Source of the DNA: Acidobacteriota bacterium
GTDB taxonomy: Bacteria > Acidobacteriota > Terriglobia > UBA7540
Reading direction: 5' to 3'
Length of the DNA stretch: 11,218 nt
NCBI GenBank assembly: GCA_021828245.1
Contig: JAKASC010000057.1
Span: forward strand, 1 to 11,218
The notes under the pieces are model-generated. The model saw only the letters and a list, made by a program, of their open reading frames with translations. It ran no database searches and was not told the DNA's origin. The number at the start of each line of letters is the position of its first letter. Within the stretch, counting starts at the first letter, position 1. Position numbers and translations under genes: made by a program. Of the stretch, positions 1 to 8,053 are shown in pieces.

Positions 1-13
1 GGGGGACTTGTGC

Positions 14-46
14 TCGGCCCGGAGTTGCGTTTCCGCGTCGGGCCGA
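14..46 (-). terminator. stem-loop just after the DUF4382 gene, weak terminator candidate
   Basis: TCGGCCCG (14-21) and CGGGCCGA (39-46) form a perfect 8-bp GC-rich inverted repeat with a 17-nt loop. It lies 8 bases beyond the stop codon of the minus-strand lipoprotein gene. The position fits a transcript end. However, the minus-strand sequence after the stem has no run of T, so it is not a canonical intrinsic terminator. It may be a Rho-type or processing hairpin, or chance in GC-rich DNA. Confidence 0.3.
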
Positions 47-53
47 AGAACCA

Positions 54-1562
54 TTAGCTGCAACCTGACAGTGACAGCGGACTCGACAAGTTAGTCGTCT
101 TGTCGGGCGTAACCACGATGGAGCTAGCTGTCACCGGGCTCGACGAGCAACTTCCCGAGGCCGCCGTCAGGCTGTAGGTCACGCTGCTCGCGCTCACCAC
201 GCCATAGGTGATCGAGCCATTGCTCATGGTGCCCACGTTGGCGTTACTGGCCGGGACCGTCAGCGAGAAGTTGTTGCAGCCTGAGTTGGCCGCGCAGGGC
301 GGAGGGAGCATTGGGGGCGCGGTCGAGGTCGTCACTGCCGGCGGCTGGGATATGGCAACGCTGCCGTTGGCCGTGAACACCGGAATGATGACGGCCGTCG
401 CGGTTCCGCTCGCGGGCGTAAGCGACATAGTCGGGAAAAGAGCGACGTCCTCAGCGATCGCCGATGTTCCGGTGCTCGTGTCCACTTGTCCGGAGATCGT
501 CGCCGCCCCTCCGGTTGAGGCCGTGCTGGCCGTCTCCGGCACGAGCGGTATCTGGTTCAGATTCGTTCCGAGTGGGACGTCGAAGGCTACCGTGGGATTG
601 TACGTCACCGTGCCCGCCACGCCCAGGACGGCGCCAGAGGTCTGTGCGGACACGACAACGTCGTAGGTGGTGGTCCCGCCGGTCCCCTGCAAGGGGCAGA
701 CGAAGAAGTTGCCGTTCGAGTCGGTCGTCGTCGAGTCAACCACCGTCTCGACGCCGTTCGTGGCTTGCTCAAAGAGCACCGTCGCCCCGGCAATCGGGGT
801 GGGTGAACTGGAGTTGAGCACTCCACCCGATGACGTCCCGGCAACGACTGTGCCGCTGATCGAGTTCAGATTCTGAGAGGTTTCCCCGGCGAAGAGCACG
901 GGCTTCAGCCGATATTGGCCATTGCCTTCCTGAACGATGGATTCGCAGCTCTGGAAGTCAATGTTCAAGTCCACGCTCTGGCTTGCGGTCACCGTCATAC
1001 CGCCGCTCACGATGTTCGTCGAGGGGATCTTGATGCCGGTTTGAACTTCGCTCGGAAGTTGGAGCTCGGAAAAGGTGCCGCTCTGCGTCTCAACGCAGTT
1101 CCAGCCCGCGCCGCTGCCGCAGGCATTGGTGCCGGGGGTTGCGGTTCCCTGGCTGGGCGTGTTACTCAGGAGGTACAGCCGAATCTGCTGGTACTTGCCG
1201 GCCGGCAGCGGCCCGCTCGACCCGAGCATCTTTAGCAAGCAGACCTGGGTCGGGTTGGCAAGGCTGAGCAGGTCAATCTGCATGGGTGAGTTTGTCAGAT
1301 CCACCAGCGTCTGCCACCCGGAGTCGCTCGAACTGGCGTCGGGGTTAATGTTGGCGGTCACTTTAGTCACCGTCACGTAAATGTGGCTGAAGCCAGTCGG
1401 CCCGTTGCAAGTGGCCGGGTCGGTCATGCTGACGTTCACCGTACCCGTGGTGGGAGTCGAGGAGGTTGAGCCGCCGCCGCAACTCACCAGCGCCACCACA
1501 GTCAACAAAACTCCCACCAAAAATCCCAAACCGGTATAGGAATCAAGCTGCCATTTCTTCAT
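54..1562 (-). CDS. exported DUF4382 lipoprotein with carboxypeptidase-regulatory-like domain
   Basis: The 502-residue product is predicted to be lipid-anchored outside the inner membrane. The N-terminus has Lys2-Lys3, a hydrophobic stretch (about 11-26) and a lipobox LVSC with the lipidated Cys at 28, followed by a Gly/Ser/Thr linker. Residues about 39-226 read as a DUF4382 domain: TVNVSMTDP at the start, GKYQQIRL near 122-129 and the typical closing YRLKPVLF near 217-224. Residues about 234-305 (SISGTVV, PIAGATV, TTDSNGNF, YDVVVSA) look like a carboxypeptidase-regulatory-like beta-sandwich. Another ISGQV segment begins near 356, and the rest is low-complexity Ser/Thr/Ala/Pro. The family is common in Acidobacteriota and Bacteroidota surface proteins, but its biochemical role is not established. 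The start is supported by AAAGGAG about 7 bases upstream. It is the last gene of the minus-strand block, 255 bp after the coiled-coil gene. DUF4382 is recognised from motifs, without a profile search. Confidence 0.85.
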   Translation of the reverse strand: MKKWQLDSYTGLGFLVGVLLTVVALVSCGGGSTSSTPTTGTVNVSMTDPATCNGPTGFSHIYVTVTKVTANINPDASSSDSGWQTLVDLTNSPMQIDLLSLANPTQVCLLKMLGSSGPLPAGKYQQIRLYLLSNTPSQGTATPGTNACGSGAGWNCVETQSGTFSELQLPSEVQTGIKIPSTNIVSGGMTVTASQSVDLNIDFQSCESIVQEGNGQYRLKPVLFAGETSQNLNSISGTVVAGTSSGGVLNSSSPTPIAGATVLFEQATNGVETVVDSTTTDSNGNFFVCPLQGTGGTTTYDVVVSAQTSGAVLGVAGTVTYNPTVAFDVPLGTNLNQIPLVPETASTASTGGAATISGQVDTSTGTSAIAEDVALFPTMSLTPASGTATAVIIPVFTANGSVAISQPPAVTTSTAPPMLPPPCAANSGCNNFSLTVPASNANVGTMSNGSITYGVVSASSVTYSLTAASGSCSSSPVTASSIVVTPDKTTNLSSPLSLSGCS

Positions 1563-1817
1563 TGCAAGCTCCTTTCGTTCTGTCGAACTTTCACGGCGAA
1601 TTCAACCCTCTCTCTGCGCCGTGAGTTGGTGTTAGGGACCCCGTAGTTCTTGGCCGTGCCGCGAATTCCTCCTGCCGCACGGAAGCAGCCGCTAAAACCC
1701 GTTTCGCCTTCCGCCGGAGCATGGGGCGGCTTCATCTCCTCCCGGCGGGTGTTTCTTTATCTATACAATGCCTTGCCTTACCCTGGCAGTCAACAGTACT
1801 TTCGTACCAGCCGCCCT

Positions 1818-2726
1818 TCAATTCTGCACGCTCGGACGGTGTTCGAGAGCGACCGGCGTGGGCTTCACAGGGCTTGTGGAACTGCTCGCAAGGTTGTCGT
1901 TTTCATTCGCGGGCGAGGTAGCAGCCGCGTTCGCCGCCAACTCCGAGCGCTTGTATTTTGGCGCACTCACGTAGCCGCGAATCTCATTTTTGAAAATCCC
2001 GTTGATGACCAACTGAACCGGCCGTCGGCTGTTTTCGGGGTAGAAGAGCACCGGCTGATAGAGGTTGACGTGTTTCTCGGTCAGTTCTCGGTCATTGACC
2101 ACCAGTTGCAGGTTGGCGAATTGATGCTTGACGTTGGCCTTGCGCAGCTTGAGGCTGATGGGGCCTTCCCGCTGGAACAGTTTGGTCTTTCCGATATCAA
2201 ATTCGTAATAGTTTCGCAGTCCCAACTTCTCGAGCGCCACCAGCTCCGTGTGATTTTTGGCGATGGCGCCGTTGAGCTGATCGGCCGTCGAGCGGAGATT
2301 GCCTTGCAGTTCATTCCGCGTTTGCTGCAAATTTCTTTGGGTCATATCAATCTCTCGCTGATGCTCGGCCAGCTCGGCTTGAATTTTTTGCCAACGGCTT
2401 TGCTCCACGCGCCGACGGTAAACCCTGGCAACGGGATGATAGATCACCGGAGCGGGGCGGCGGGGAATTGCGGCGACTTTCTTGGCTTTGGCGGCGGCCG
2501 AGGCCTGAATCGCCTGCAACCTCTGGCTCAGCGCCTGAATTTGGCTCTCGGTTTCGGCAAGCTGGGCGTTCGCTTGCTGGTTCTGCGCGGTCAATTGGCT
2601 CACCGATCCGTGCTCCGCGATGGCGTAACCCAGGCTAATCACCACCAGACAAATCAGGATGATGACCGCCACTTGTAACCCTCGGTGCGAGGGCTGCGAA
2701 ATTTCCGGAATTTTTTCCTCGTCCAT
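1818..2726 (-). CDS. single-pass membrane coiled-coil protein, paralogue A (unknown function)
   Basis: I do not recognise a named family. The 302-residue product starts MDEEKIPEIS, preceded by GGAGGAG at good spacing; a longer in-frame start at 2792 has no such site. A short charged N-terminus (1-16) leads into one hydrophobic helix (about 17-36, VAVIILICLVVISLGYAI). Next come a Gln/Ala/Glu-rich coiled coil (about 41-75), a basic proline linker (about 82-106, with RRPAPVIYHPVARVYRRR), a second coiled coil (about 108-168) and a compact, probably beta-rich domain (about 173-257). That last domain shares GK, the spaced GPISL, NVxHQ, QPVxF and a late RP with the neighbouring gene at 2961-3974. 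The tail from 258 is disordered Ser/Pro/Asn. The topology is inferred to put the coiled coil and C-terminal domain outside the cytoplasm. The gene lies between its paralogue upstream and the DUF4382 lipoprotein downstream, all on one strand. The reading frame is secure, but the function is not known. Confidence 0.8.
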   Translation of the reverse strand: MDEEKIPEISQPSHRGLQVAVIILICLVVISLGYAIAEHGSVSQLTAQNQQANAQLAETESQIQALSQRLQAIQASAAAKAKKVAAIPRRPAPVIYHPVARVYRRRVEQSRWQKIQAELAEHQREIDMTQRNLQQTRNELQGNLRSTADQLNGAIAKNHTELVALEKLGLRNYYEFDIGKTKLFQREGPISLKLRKANVKHQFANLQLVVNDRELTEKHVNLYQPVLFYPENSRRPVQLVINGIFKNEIRGYVSAPKYKRSELAANAAATSPANENDNLASSSTSPVKPTPVALEHRPSVQN

Positions 2727-2960
2727 GACCTTCACTCCTCCCCAAAAACGCCCCTCCGCGCTAAGTTGGCTTAGCAGCCGAATGGGGAGCACGTCTCATG
2801 CCAATCGGCTTTACTTGCAAGTTGTTGATAACACAGAGCATGTTCATCCTTGTGATTTTTGGCTTCGGGGTTCGGTGCGCCTACCTTTCCTAAAGGGAGA
2901 AAAATTTCCACGCCCGCCCACCGCGCGAGCCGCGGGGCTCGGCGGTGGCGGACGCGAATT

Positions 2961-3974
2961 TTACGACCCGGCCGGCGACTGGTTGCTCGCGGAGGATGTC
3001 AGGGGCCGGATGGCCGCCCCCTCGGTTGTTTCGGGAACCAGCAGATAGCCGGAGGCCGTTTGTTTGCTGACACGGGTCACGATCAGCTCCATTGGCCGCT
3101 CGCCGGCAGAGAAGAAAATGACCGGCTGCTCAATGCCTTGGTTGCTGACCCACAGGGTCTGATGAGTATGAACGTCGCGAATCCATGCCGAGTAACGCTG
3201 ATGCAGGACATTCGTGTGCGTCACGTGAAGCGAGATGCCGGGAGCGATTTCAGCATCGCGGCCTTTGCCCGCTTCAAAGCTGACCTGCTCGCGTTGCAGT
3301 TGCTGGGCGAGGGTGTTCACCGCGGAGCGTGTCCGGCTCTCGTGGCTTTCAAGGGTGCCAAGCCGACGGGCGCTCTGTGCCTGCTGCTGTTGAACGGCAG
3401 CCACGCGCTCGCGCAGGGTGCCGACCGCAGCGGACAGTTGCGCCAGCCGGGCACGGTCAAGCTGCTGATTTGCCGCAACGCCATCCAGCCGAGTTTCGAT
3501 GGGCCGCGTGCTTTGGACGATTTGCGCCTGCAGACGGCCCTCCGTGCTTGCGACCAAGCGGCGAGTCTCACTTCGGATGCCACCCAGCTCCGACTGAACG
3601 TGCTCGTCGGTCTGCGTCATCCGATCGAGAAGCGCCTGGCGCTCCGTTGCCCAATCCTTCACTTGGGCCTCGATGCCGTCCACGCGACTGCCAAGCGCCT
3701 TCATGGACTGAACAAGGTTGGGAATCGTGGCGAGCGAATATCCTGTTTTGCGGAGATACCAGTAATCGTAGCCGGCCTGCGCAACCAGCGCCACGGCCAA
3801 AGCCAACAGCGCAGCCCACATGGCGGGCGAACCGCCTTTGTCAACATGTACGTCAGAAGATGCGATGGAGGGTTCAGGGTGGTCCAGTGGGACGGCGGAA
3901 ACCCCTTGTTGCGGAGCGGCTTCCGCGGCTTCGTTGCGAAACAGAACCGATCCTGTTTGATTGCTGTCTATCAT
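2961..3974 (-). CDS. single-pass membrane coiled-coil protein, paralogue B (unknown function)
   Basis: The 337-residue product has the same plan as the next gene downstream and is not a family I can name. I start it at MIDSNQTG (ATG 3972-3974), because GAGGTG sits 4 bases upstream. The extra 47 residues of the longest open frame (to 4115) are Cys/Arg/Gly-rich and unlike the rest. Residues 1-50 are polar and probably disordered, and 52-68 form one hydrophobic helix (MWAALLALAVALVAQAG). Residues about 80-230 are a long Gln/Arg/Glu/Ala coiled coil. Residues about 232-315 are the C-terminal domain, with FEAGK, PGISLHV, NVLHQRY, LWVSNQGIEQPVIFF and GERPMELIV. The last 20 residues are low complexity. 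The shared domain and order suggest the two genes arose by tandem duplication and may form hetero-oligomers through their coils; that is inference. Spacing is 234 bp to the paralogue downstream and 271 bp to the dehydrogenase upstream. Confidence 0.8.
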   Translation of the reverse strand: MIDSNQTGSVLFRNEAAEAAPQQGVSAVPLDHPEPSIASSDVHVDKGGSPAMWAALLALAVALVAQAGYDYWYLRKTGYSLATIPNLVQSMKALGSRVDGIEAQVKDWATERQALLDRMTQTDEHVQSELGGIRSETRRLVASTEGRLQAQIVQSTRPIETRLDGVAANQQLDRARLAQLSAAVGTLRERVAAVQQQQAQSARRLGTLESHESRTRSAVNTLAQQLQREQVSFEAGKGRDAEIAPGISLHVTHTNVLHQRYSAWIRDVHTHQTLWVSNQGIEQPVIFFSAGERPMELIVTRVSKQTASGYLLVPETTEGAAIRPLTSSASNQSPAGS

Positions 3975-4245
3975 CGTACACCTCGCGTTTTGGGGTCTTG
4001 GCGCTCCCCCTCCAAACGCCTCGTCGTGCAATTCGATGCAATTCCTGTCGGCCCGGTGGCCGCAACCCCCGTTCCATCGGCGCAGAAAATGTGCAACCGG
4101 CTGATTTTTCAACAAATTGAGGAGGGATCACGGAAGATGGTATTGAGGCGCGGCCAGGGAAGATTTTCCGTCAACGGGAAGAAAATTCCCCCAGCTTCTT
4201 CCGACAACTTGAAATTCGAGGCCCGGAAACTTGCGCGGGGCAACT

Positions 4246-5280
4246 TCAGACGTTCTGCGAGCGCGGGACAGGGACCGAACGCTCTTCGCGCGCGGCACGG
4301 TAGATGGCCTCCATCACCACCAAGTCTCGGAGTCCCTCGGTGCCGCTCGCTTCCGGCTCGCGATGGCGGCGAATGCAATCGGCGAATTCGTCCAGCTCGA
4401 GAGCAAATTCATCCATCACCTCGAATCGTCGCTCAAACCACTTCCCGCCGATGGCGCCGAACAGTCGGCGCTCTTGGTCGTAAGCAAAAGCCGGGTCCAG
4501 CGCCGCCCAACCTTTTTCACCGTGGACTTGAATGAATGACGCCCCCGCTGCCGCAAAGCTCGAGCTGCCTTGAACCACCAAGCCGTCCGGGTGAACAAGC
4601 TGGAAGGCAATGCTTTCTTCAACCTCAGAGAATCGGTTCGGCTCAACCGTCCACGCATAGGCGCGAGCTTCAAGCGGCTCCGTGCCGGCCAGCCAACGGC
4701 TGGTGTTCACGCAATAAACGCCCAAGTCCACCAGCGAGCCGCCGCCCGCGGCTTGCCGATTCAAGTGCCAAGCCGCCGACGGCCTTGCTTTGGGCAGCAT
4801 AATGGTAAAAGCCGTGTGGATGATTTTTAGCCGCCCTAACTTTCCCTTCTGAACCAAGTTTTTGAGCGCCCGACTGCCGGGCTCAAGGTACTTGCGGTAG
4901 GCAATCATCAAGCGCACGTTGGCCGCACGGCAGGCTTCTATCATGCGCGCGCCGTCCTCCACCGTCGTCGCCATGGGCTTTTCGCACAAGACGTGCTTTC
5001 CGGCTGAGGCGGCGCGAAGGGTGAAGTCGGCGTGAGTGGAATTGGTGGTGGCGATGAAAACCGCCTCGACGTCGGGACAGCTCAGACAGCTTTCGTAGTC
5101 GGCGTAGGTGTAAGCCTGGCGGGCGCCGAACCGAGCCGCAAAGCGCGCGGCCTTCTTGGCGTCGCCGCTCACGACCGCCACGAGTTTGGCCCGCCGACTG
5201 TGGCGAAATGCTGGGAGCACCGCGCGCTCGGCGATGCTTCCCAGGCCCACAACCGCATAACCCACCTTGTCCTTCTTCAT
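4246..5280 (-). CDS. Gfo/Idh/MocA-family oxidoreductase, glucose-fructose-oxidoreductase-like
   Basis: This is a 344-residue NAD(P)-dependent sugar or sugar-derivative dehydrogenase, predicted to be cytoplasmic. The N-terminal Rossmann fold starts at once with AVVGLGSIAERAVLPA (Gly12-x-Gly14). The family signature EKP is at 100-102, with Lys101 the expected catalytic or substrate-binding lysine. AAGGGSLVDLGVYCVN (177-192) resembles glucose-fructose oxidoreductase (GFOR). Lys101, Asp185 and Tyr189 keep the same relative spacing as the Lys/Asp/Tyr I recall for Zymomonas GFOR. Unlike that enzyme it has no Tat signal peptide. The substrate cannot be read from sequence; 1,5-anhydrofructose, xylose or inositol-type substrates are equally possible. 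The start has a strong GGGGAGGTG site about 5 bases upstream. It follows RNase R by 99 bp on the same strand, so co-transcription is possible, but the functional link looks incidental. Confidence 0.92.
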   Translation of the reverse strand: MKKDKVGYAVVGLGSIAERAVLPAFRHSRRAKLVAVVSGDAKKAARFAARFGARQAYTYADYESCLSCPDVEAVFIATTNSTHADFTLRAASAGKHVLCEKPMATTVEDGARMIEACRAANVRLMIAYRKYLEPGSRALKNLVQKGKLGRLKIIHTAFTIMLPKARPSAAWHLNRQAAGGGSLVDLGVYCVNTSRWLAGTEPLEARAYAWTVEPNRFSEVEESIAFQLVHPDGLVVQGSSSFAAAGASFIQVHGEKGWAALDPAFAYDQERRLFGAIGGKWFERRFEVMDEFALELDEFADCIRRHREPEASGTEGLRDLVVMEAIYRAAREERSVPVPRSQNV

Positions 5281-5331
5281 CAGTTCACCTCCCCGTCGAA
5301 GCTCCTGCGGCTCTCGTCTTGTGTTTTGTCG

Positions 5332-5370
5332 AAGCCGGCAGAACCCAACGGCTTTTCGGAAGCAAAGCCG
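5332..5370 (-). promoter_or_regulatory. two mutually exclusive hairpins between RNase R and the dehydrogenase
   Basis: On the minus strand, CGGCTTT (5370-5364) can pair with AAAGCCG (5355-5349), giving a 7-bp stem with an 8-nt loop. The AAGCCG within that second arm can instead pair with CGGCTT (5337-5332), giving a 6-bp stem with an 11-nt loop. The first arm begins 10 bases after the RNase R stop codon. The arrangement resembles an attenuator or processing site controlling read-through into the dehydrogenase gene. There is no T-run and no leader peptide was seen. The stems are short, so chance is possible. Confidence 0.25.
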
Positions 5371-5379
5371 CCGGCCACC

Positions 5380-7824
5380 TCACTTCACAACTGAAAATTC
5401 CAACTTGTTGCCCATTCGATCAATGCGGTCCAACCGCACGCGGACGCGTTGCCCCAAGCGGAACGCCCGCTTGGAATCTTTGCCGACGATGGCCCGGAGG
5501 CTCTCGCGGTAAACGTAGCGGTCCCCTAGGCTGTCCAAGGGCACAAAACCCTCCACAAACAAATCCGTCAACTCCACGAAAAATCCCTGCTTGATGAGGG
5601 AGATGATAAGGCCGTCAAATTCATCTCCAAGCCGTTCGCTCATAAACGCGATTTTCTTCAGTTCCAGCAATTCCCGTTCGGCGTCTTGAGCGCGGCGCTC
5701 GGCTTCCGAGGTCTCAACGGCCAAGGCATGAAGCTCCTCCAAGCTGATGGGTGACATGCGGGCGCGGCGCGGCGTCGAGGCTTTGGCCCCCGGCCGATAT
5801 CGTAGCTGCCCCCCGTGCTGCTCCAAAACGGCTTTCAGAATTCGGTGGACAATCAAGTCCGGGTAGCGGCGGATCGGCGAGGTGAAGTGCGTGTAGGTGG
5901 GTGCGGCGAGAGCAAAATGCCCCTCGTTTTCCTCCGAATATCGTGCTTGCTTCAGCGAGCGGAGCATCAGGTAGGAGAGAATCCTTTCTTCCGGCTTGCC
6001 CTCCAGCCGCTTTGTCAAACGTTGATAGTGACGCGGCATAATGTCCAGCTCGCCTTTTCGCAATTGCTCGTGAAAACGCGGGTGCCGCTCGCGCTCTTCG
6101 CGCGCTCGAACGCGATGCCGCTCGACGGAAGGAACCTTGATGCCCAACGAATATCCGAACGTGGCCGCAATTTCCTCAAATTCCAGCACCTTTTGAGGGT
6201 CCGGCTTCTCATGGATGCGAAAGAGGGTGGGAACGGCCAAGCTTTCCAAGGCGCCGGCCACGCATTCGTTGGCGGCCAGCATGAATTCCTCGATGAGGCG
6301 GTGGGCGATGTTCCGCTCCGAGCGTGTCACGCCAATCATGCGGCCCAGGCGGTCAAATTCAATTTCCGGCTCCGGCAAATCAAAATCAATCGAGCCGCGC
6401 TCGTAGCGCCGGCGATTGAGGATTTGAGCCAACTCCGCCATGCAGCGAAACTTCTCCGCCAGTGCAGCGTAGCGCTCAAGCGCGGCCGGCTGGCCCGCCA
6501 ATACGTCTCGCACCGCGGTGTAGGTCATGCGCTCGGCGCTGTGGATGAGGCCGGGCACGAGTTCGGCTTCCACCAGCCGTCCCTGCGAGTCCATCTCCAT
6601 CAGCACGGACATGACCAACCGGTCCTGGCGCGGGTTGAGGCTGCAAATGCCGTTCGAAAGCTCGAGCGGCAACATGGGAACGGCACGATCCGGAAAATAG
6701 ACGGACGTGCCGCGCAGGCGCGCTTCGCGGTCGAGCGCCGTGCCCGGCCGCACATAATGCGCCACGTCGGCAATGTGGACGTGCAGAAGGTAGCCTGGTC
6801 CGCGCCGCTCCACGTACACGGCATCGTCAAAATCTTTTGCGGTTTCACCGTCAATTGTCACAATGGGAAGTTGGCGAAGGTCCCGGCGACCCTTGAGGTG
6901 AAGCTCCTCGAGCGTCTGGGGCGCGGCTTCGGCCTCGCGCAGGACCTCCGGCGGAAAACGGTGAGGCAAATGGTATTTGCGGATGATGATTTCAACGTCC
7001 ACGCCGAAATCGTCGCGTCGCCCCAAAATCTCAATCACTCGGCCGCGTCCGGGGGCGCTGGGCGTTGGAAAGCGAGTGATTTCGACGTCCACCATCATGT
7101 GGTCGAGCGCATGCGCCCCCGAAGCTTCCATCATCGGGCGGCGTCGCCCTTCGGATTCCCCGCCAAATTGACGGTCGCGCGCGGCACCGGCGCCGCCGTT
7201 CGGCGGAATTTCCTGCCCGCTTGGGATCAAAATCTCATGCGGAATCCGCCGGTCGTAAGGAAGAACGTAGTTGCCGCACGGCCCGGCACGAAATTCGCCC
7301 ACCACGGTTCTTTGCGCCCGCTCCAGCACCCTGACGACGCGCCCCTCGACGCGCAGCTTGGGCGGCTCGCCGCCCTTTCGCCGCGCGCGCCAATCCGGCC
7401 GCGTCCGCACCACCTGAACCTCAACGCGGTCGCCGTGCAAGGCCGATCCCACGCCGTCGCGGGGTATAAAAATATCTTGGTCCGTTCCCTCCATCGGCGC
7501 ATCCGGCACCACAAAGCCGTAACCGTCCCGATGACCGATCAGCCTGCCGGTCACCAAATTCCTGGCGGAGGGAACGTTCGCAGCATTTCCTTTGGCCTTG
7601 CCCTTCGCCAACCCGCCCCCCGCCGCGGAGGCAAGTTGGAATTGATGGTCTCGTAAAAGGATAATTTGCCGAGCAGCCGCAAGTTCCCGTAGCGCGCGCC
7701 GCAGCTCCCGCACTTGACTCGAGCGCAGCCCAAGACTGGCCACGAGCTCGCGCATTCGAAAGCGTCGGTGGGGCTGCCCGCGAAAAAGCTTCAGGACTTC
7801 TGATGGGAGAGTCTGTTCAGCCAT
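5380..7824 (-). CDS. rnr: ribonuclease R (RNase II/RNB-family 3'-5' exoribonuclease)
   Basis: The 814-residue enzyme degrades RNA processively from the 3' end, including structured RNA, in the cytoplasm. Domains in order are a winged-helix N-terminus (about 4-63), a Lys/Gly/Ala linker (66-88), two cold-shock-type OB folds (about 90-140 and 160-260), the RNB catalytic domain (about 315-650) and an S1 domain (about 734-812). The metal site VTIDGETAKDFDDAVY supplies Asp325, Asp331, Asp333 and Asp334, spaced as in RNase II/R. FTSPIRRYPDL (647-657) carries the conserved catalytic arginine region. Length matches E. coli RNase R (813), but the distribution differs. The protein ends right after S1 (EFSVVK) without the usual basic tail, and a Gly/Arg-rich insert (about 203-240) sits in the second cold-shock region. 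The ATG has no obvious Shine-Dalgarno site. The gene heads the minus-strand block, and a decayed copy of its first codons lies at 9791-9967. Confidence 0.95.
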   Translation of the reverse strand: MAEQTLPSEVLKLFRGQPHRRFRMRELVASLGLRSSQVRELRRALRELAAARQIILLRDHQFQLASAAGGGLAKGKAKGNAANVPSARNLVTGRLIGHRDGYGFVVPDAPMEGTDQDIFIPRDGVGSALHGDRVEVQVVRTRPDWRARRKGGEPPKLRVEGRVVRVLERAQRTVVGEFRAGPCGNYVLPYDRRIPHEILIPSGQEIPPNGGAGAARDRQFGGESEGRRRPMMEASGAHALDHMMVDVEITRFPTPSAPGRGRVIEILGRRDDFGVDVEIIIRKYHLPHRFPPEVLREAEAAPQTLEELHLKGRRDLRQLPIVTIDGETAKDFDDAVYVERRGPGYLLHVHIADVAHYVRPGTALDREARLRGTSVYFPDRAVPMLPLELSNGICSLNPRQDRLVMSVLMEMDSQGRLVEAELVPGLIHSAERMTYTAVRDVLAGQPAALERYAALAEKFRCMAELAQILNRRRYERGSIDFDLPEPEIEFDRLGRMIGVTRSERNIAHRLIEEFMLAANECVAGALESLAVPTLFRIHEKPDPQKVLEFEEIAATFGYSLGIKVPSVERHRVRAREERERHPRFHEQLRKGELDIMPRHYQRLTKRLEGKPEERILSYLMLRSLKQARYSEENEGHFALAAPTYTHFTSPIRRYPDLIVHRILKAVLEQHGGQLRYRPGAKASTPRRARMSPISLEELHALAVETSEAERRAQDAERELLELKKIAFMSERLGDEFDGLIISLIKQGFFVELTDLFVEGFVPLDSLGDRYVYRESLRAIVGKDSKRAFRLGQRVRVRLDRIDRMGNKLEFSVVK

Positions 7825-7848
7825 GACATTTGCTCAGCCAGCTTAACA
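7675..7848 (-). repeat. direct repeat, intact member (RNase R 5' end)
   Basis: The first 42 codons of the RNase R gene plus 24 upstream bases recur in the same orientation at 9843-9991. By hand alignment about four fifths of bases match, with one 1-base gap. A further island (AGCCGCAAGT near 7675-7684 and 9799-9808) matches after about 22 extra bases in the distal copy. Upstream similarity stops at GCTTAACA (7841-7848). Confidence 0.75.
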
Positions 7849-8053
7849 CTAACCGCAACGCGACGGCCAATCATCCGCAAGGCAGACGCCGGCGGTTTGC
7901 GGAGAGAGAACCGTTTCAAGGGCAAGCGTTTGCCCGGCTTGCGGCCCAAAGAGATTTGTGATGCCGAGTCTTCCGGTCGGCAGCCTATGTCCACGGTCCA
8001 CATCGTGATACTTCACTGCGCCATGCACGGCACGACATGCCAAAAAAAAGCAC

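Noticed and set aside
1760..1793. TTGACT ... TATAGA promoter for the DUF4382 gene on the minus strand
   Set aside because: The spacer is 22 bases, too long for a sigma-70 promoter, and no better -10 box sits at 16-18.
1650..2678. 342-codon open frame on the plus strand
   Set aside because: It mirrors the coiled-coil protein A gene, whose start, membrane helix and paralogy are well supported.
2760..2822. Small palindromes (GCTAAG/CTTAGC at 2760-2775 and ACTTGCAAGT at 2813-2822) upstream of coiled-coil gene A as operators
   Set aside because: Each is short, unrelated to the other and not repeated elsewhere in the window. This is within chance expectation.
4176..4190. GGGAA-GAAAA-TTCCC hairpin after the dehydrogenase gene as a terminator
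   Set aside because: It has only five base pairs, no T-run on the minus strand, and sits about 55 bases beyond the stop codon.
2859..4535. 558-codon open frame on the plus strand
   Set aside because: It overlaps the coiled-coil gene and the end of the dehydrogenase antisense. It has no ribosome binding site and an Arg/Gly/Ala-rich composition without recognisable structure.
5815..7656. 613-codon open frame on the plus strand opposite RNase R
   Set aside because: It lies entirely antisense to a confident RNase R gene. Its translation is His/Arg/Val-rich low-quality sequence with no domain, a typical codon-bias shadow in GC-rich DNA.
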